Assembly (NCBI GenBank): GCA_009739215.1
Contig: VSJF01000004.1
Span: 496,001 to 560,000, forward strand
Direction: 5' to 3'
Length of the DNA stretch: 64,000 nucleotides
DNA from: Floccularia luteovirens
Taxonomy: Eukaryota > Basidiomycota > Agaricomycetes > Agaricales > Squamanitaceae
Below the pieces are notes generated by a model, which saw nothing but the letters and a program-made list of their open reading frames with translations, ran no database searches and was not told the origin of the DNA. The number at the start of each line of letters is the position of its first letter. Position 1 is the stretch's first letter. The position numbers and the translations under genes are program-made. Of the stretch, positions 60,589 to 64,000 are shown piece by piece.

Positions 60589-61634
60589 GTTCAACTGGTG
60601 AGAAAGCAAGAGATGCCAGTTGTCTGGTGACCCATTGACTCCTAGATAAGACCAGTTCTTCTGCTTGATAGTTTTATGACCGCGACTACCTTATAATGAT
60701 GCCTCATGGAGCTGCCGATGAGCCGGATTGCTTAAATAGAAAACAAAACGATAGAGATGAGCTCCTTAATAGAATGAGACGGAAATCGATTTAGGTTAAA
60801 TCTTGTATTGGTTTGTCAGTCAGTATTCATGTTATTGATAAAAGTAAAAGCGCGCCGTCGAGTGCATTATCCAATTATTTCAGCTATCCTAAGTTTGAGG
60901 TTCTGGGATCAATAGAACCACTCGGCATCGAAAGTCCTGTCAAGAATTTTTTCGGAGCTGGCGTCATGTGACACATGCCTGCCTGTATTGGATATGTTAA
61001 GCTCGGTTGAAGGGAAACCTGTATGATACCAACCAACCACGTTTATCAAGATAAATCTCCTGACAGTCTCCTAACTAGTAGTCTCCCCAAATTAAATATC
61101 TTGAATAGATTACGGTGAAGCGCTGCTAGCTATAGGTTGAAGCTGCCTGTTACAAGAACATCACAAATTTGACCCTGGGTCTACTTCCAGATACCAGGCG
61201 AAATAGTAAAGGAAAACCTCACCCAATATTGGTGTATTGACCATGGTGGCTACACACATATTGGATGATCGTAACTTAGCCGAGTTATGATTGGCCGAGT
61301 TAGAAAACATCATCAACTCTCAAATGCTGTCTTATTTCTATTTTGATTTTACATCTTGGAATGAGCTCCTAAGGAACGGAACGGAAGTGTCAAAATACCA
61401 GTTGGAATGTTGAAACGTGATAGCTATCAGGATGGAGCCAAGCGGAGCAGTGTATGACTCCTTGCACATCTAGATGTCAGTTGAATCGTCTTCCTATTCT
61501 GAATAAAGTGTTTCGGACAGTGTTGCACCTATAACAATAGAAGAAGTTCCAGAGCGTGGATGAGAATATATATGGCGTGTGCGCGATCTCAAAATCCAAC
61601 CAAAACCATTTTCCTCCATTCGTCTAAGTTAGTA
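60589..61634. other. Intergenic, no gene recognised
   Basis: Promoter side of the MFS gene, then ~1 kb with no convincing ORF. Confidence 0.4.
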
Positions 61635-61785
61635 GTCTCGTTCCCCAGACGTTCGGTGCTTGCCGCGCGGAGTTTATGTCTGAGAGTCAAAACTCAAGAC
61701 AAGTTCTGGTGCGGTTTCTGTTTTCAGTTTTGAATCTCCGCACGGTCCGTCAGGACCGCCCGCACCGAACGTCTGGGTACGAGAC
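61635..61785. mobile_element. MITE-like inverted-repeat element
   Basis: Near-perfect ~25-bp terminal inverted repeats start GTCTCGT and include CCAGACGTTCGGTGC (61635-61659 against 61762-61785). They are flanked by TA on both sides (61633-61634 and 61786-61787), as expected for a TA target duplication. The 100-bp interior also pairs imperfectly with itself (GCGGAG with CTCCGC, TCAAAACT with AGTTTTGA), so the whole element folds as one hairpin. No coding capacity. Consistent with a nonautonomous element of a TA-targeting DNA transposon family. Confidence 0.75.
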
Positions 61786-61787
61786 TA

Positions 61788-62622
61788 TCATCTAGTTAAG
61801 TAACAGTCGCACCCAAATCAGAACGAAGATGTGGAGAAGATTTTTGTAATTATTTCGAGCGCCAGGAAGCGGCGGGCTAGACTGATCCGCCGTTAACAAA
61901 TCTCCGTATACAGAGTATAAGCATAGATGCTATTGTCTGAATACCGCCTTAGGCACAAGGAGGGTCGTGATCTTTGCATAGTGCTAATTGGGACCGAAAG
62001 GATGTTGTCCTACACTATCTTGTCCCTTGAAATTAAGTTTTTTTGCGCTGTGCCCTGGTCATACAAACAGTCCAGTCTTTTCTTTATGGTTGGCTCTCAC
62101 ACACTCACTAGCTAGTGGATATAAGAGCTGCGCATCGGATCCGGATATGTCCGTTCCCAATGGCTATTTGTATTACCGTTAATTTTCCGGTAGATTTTTT
62201 ACGATGTTTGCTATTTGGTGTGGGGACCACGAGGGTTATTCAATAGAGAAGATCGATTCGAGTGGTAAGAGAGAGACCTGAATATATTGGTTGATACGTA
62301 ATTTTTAGATGTATCTTTAGAGAATTTCGTGTGGTCACCCATGGATACAAAAGCCTCTTTCCCTCCCTTTTGCTCGGATTCTGGTGAGAAATGGCAGAAC
62401 GTGTTATCCTAAAAAATATGGCAGCAATTACAAGACTCCAGAGTCTAATCAAAAAAAACCTATGTATAAGTAACCAACAAGTAAAAATCATAAAACGTGA
62501 AAGTAAGACCTTCCAAGACCAACACAAATTTAAACATTTAAACTATAATAAGATATATAAATTCATGACCTCAGAGGAAATAAATCGAAGGACGTTAGTA
62601 TGTAAGTCGAGTGCGAGTCGAG
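61788..62622. other. Intergenic, no gene recognised
   Basis: About 830 bp to the stop codon of the rightmost gene, AT-rich near 62380-62600. The 91-aa plus-strand ORF at 62391 has no recognisable features. Confidence 0.4.
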
Positions 62623-64000
62623 TCATGCTTCGACTTCAAGAACAATGGAATGTTCCTGCATTGTAATGGGCTTAGAAGTGGTATCTGGGGTAATTCGTAT
62701 GTCGCTATCGACGATGGTAGATTCCAAGTCATTTTTGGGACTGGAGTTTACTAGGGTACTTTCGTTATCGTGCTTGACTATATAATCGTGGGGATTTGGA
62801 TTTGACACCAGGTCGCTTCCAGTGAGGAACAATTCAACTAATGAGTGTTCCAAGGTGGAGTCTTTAGGTGTGTCGTTGACTGAGGTAGCAACGGTCGCTA
62901 TGTGCGAGGTATCGGGAAGCTTGTTGAGTTTCTTCTGAGTCCCACCCTTTGCTAAGAACATGTCAAAAATCAGGCGGCACTCATCGGCTGTAGTGGCCTT
63001 CGACATCATGCGGCGCAAGTCTCCCACTTCCATCTCCGAAAGACCTCCAGTTGGCGTAGTGGGAGTTGGTGATACTGGAGGTACTGGTTTACGCTGCAAT
63101 GTGTGTCTAGGCGAATCTGAACCAGATTTGGACTCCAATTTTGCTGGGATTGGTGTGGGGGGTGAACTAACTTGATTTTTCAAAGTTCCACTACCGTTAC
63201 TTCCAGTAGGGATGATTTGAGGTGGTGGGATACGTGCCAAGCCATTGGGTGTTGTCTCTTTTCGAACCGACATGGGAGATGTGGGTACAGTATCACGAAT
63301 TTGTCTTTCCCGAGAAGATCGACTTTCCTGAGCATTTGATTGCCTCGGATTATCCTGACGTAAAGATGACAGGTCATCAAACGAATCTTGAGAAGGTGAA
63401 GGAGGTGGCGAGATCGGTCGTGGAGGTCGTGGAGGAATAGGTCGGTTTGCAAGCGAGGGTATAGTATTAGTCGAGGGTTTTGTATCAATAGTAGGCCTGA
63501 TGGGGGTTGTTGGAACCCTAGCCCTTGACGACCCATCAGTTGAGCCTCGATTGGACTTCTCTGAGCTTCCCAAACTGAGTTTGGATATCATCCTTTGGAG
63601 GCGACCAGAGCCTTTAGGCTTTTGCTCCAAAGAAATGGCACTTGCATTGTAGCTAGGTGGACCCTCTGCCAGGTAATCCGTTATGTTCTTTCCTGCCTTG
63701 TATTGCTCTGGAGGGGGACCTTCAGCCAAAAATTCCATCAACTCCCTAGTACTTGCTGAGACTGCGTGCTGTCCTGGCTTTTTGGATACAGGACGTGAAG
63801 GAGGTTTAATGGGTGGAGTGTCGGCGGACTGCTCATTGTCTGAGCCTGCCATAACTTCGTCAAGATCAAGAGACTCGCGGTTTTGCTGTCGTTTACGAGT
63901 GCGAGGAGGAAAACCATTGTTGTTACTGATAGTAACAAGAGGAGCATCTGGGGATTTGACGATACGAGGGCTGCGATGTTGTAGCATTGCGCCAGATAGT
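62623..64000 (-). CDS. C-terminal part of a large disordered Ser/Pro-rich protein (partial, runs off the right edge)
   Basis: The minus-strand frame is open from the stop at 62623 to the window end. The codons before the ATG at 63987 (...LSGA) stay open, so this is probably the 3' end of a longer gene. At least 454 aa are present: SPRIVKSPDAPLVTISNNNG and RKRQQNRESLDLDEVMAG near the start, two similar motifs (ELMEFLAEGPPPEQYKAG and ITDYLAEGPPSYNAS) spaced ~20 residues apart, a Pro/Arg-rich stretch (RPIPPRPPRPISPPP) like SH3 ligands, and a helical block EMEVGDLRRMMSKATTADEC followed by RLIFDMFLAKGG. No membrane span. Function unknown; the repeated LAEGPPP motif suggests a short binding motif used twice. 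Confidence 0.6.
   Translation of the reverse strand, partial: LSGAMLQHRSPRIVKSPDAPLVTISNNNGFPPRTRKRQQNRESLDLDEVMAGSDNEQSADTPPIKPPSRPVSKKPGQHAVSASTRELMEFLAEGPPPEQYKAGKNITDYLAEGPPSYNASAISLEQKPKGSGRLQRMISKLSLGSSEKSNRGSTDGSSRARVPTTPIRPTIDTKPSTNTIPSLANRPIPPRPPRPISPPPSPSQDSFDDLSSLRQDNPRQSNAQESRSSRERQIRDTVPTSPMSVRKETTPNGLARIPPPQIIPTGSNGSGTLKNQVSSPPTPIPAKLESKSGSDSPRHTLQRKPVPPVSPTPTTPTGGLSEMEVGDLRRMMSKATTADECRLIFDMFLAKGGTQKKLNKLPDTSHIATVATSVNDTPKDSTLEHSLVELFLTGSDLVSNPNPHDYIVKHDNESTLVNSSPKNDLESTIVDSDIRITPDTTSKPITMQEHSIVLEVEA

Noticed and set aside
1..64000. tRNA, rRNA or CRISPR features
   Set aside because: No cloverleaf-like segment with A/B-box pattern, no rRNA sequence and no spaced direct repeats were recognised by eye; a covariance-model scan would be needed to exclude a tRNA.

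Overview
The window reads as nuclear DNA of a filamentous basidiomycete, most likely a mushroom-forming agaricomycete. Nearly every gene is cut by many 48-70 nt GT-AG introns, including micro-exons of 6-22 nt. Intergenic gaps are short, and the best-recognised proteins (Spt3, Ddi1, Atg29, Rcf2, Nup98, RPA135, Yih1/IMPACT) are fungal-type. I read exons by eye from frame continuity, GT/AG (occasionally GC/AG) borders and family motifs. The joined lengths are divisible by three unless an entry says otherwise. I ran no database search.

1-7.2 kb: a Zn2Cys6 transcription factor (+); a Yih1/IMPACT-type translation regulator (-) sharing a 173-bp divergent promoter with the autophagy gene ATG29 (+); and the ubiquitin shuttle and retroviral-type protease DDI1 (+). 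7.3-16.6 kb: the SAGA subunit SPT3 (-), then a tandemly triplicated block. Each block carries a secreted Cys-rich, probably GPI-anchored protein gene (A, B, C), and the two extra copies drag along decaying SPT3 pseudogenes. 16.7-22.4 kb: a proline-iminopeptidase-type hydrolase (-), a multi-span membrane protein (+) and a small unknown protein (-). 22.4-27.8 kb is a gene desert.

27.8-40.3 kb: a Tpa1/Ofd1-type prolyl hydroxylase (+), a two-RRM Nop13-like nucleolar protein (-), a tail-anchored coiled-coil protein (-), a 1250-aa FG nucleoporin with an N-terminal membrane span (-) and cytochrome b5 (+). 41.5-50.5 kb: an RNase III/dsRBD protein (-), PAPS reductase (-), respiratory supercomplex factor 2 (-) and Nup98/Nup145N (-). 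50.8-64 kb: a secreted beta-lactamase-like hydrolase (-), RNA polymerase I subunit RPA135 (-), an UNC93-like MFS transporter (-), a 151-bp MITE-like inverted-repeat element, and the C-terminal part of a disordered protein that runs off the right edge.

Most genes are housekeeping. The unusual parts are the triplicated Cys-rich surface-protein block with its conserved GC-AG intron, the POM121-like layout of the FG nucleoporin, and a Nup98 reading frame that stops exactly at the autoproteolysis position.
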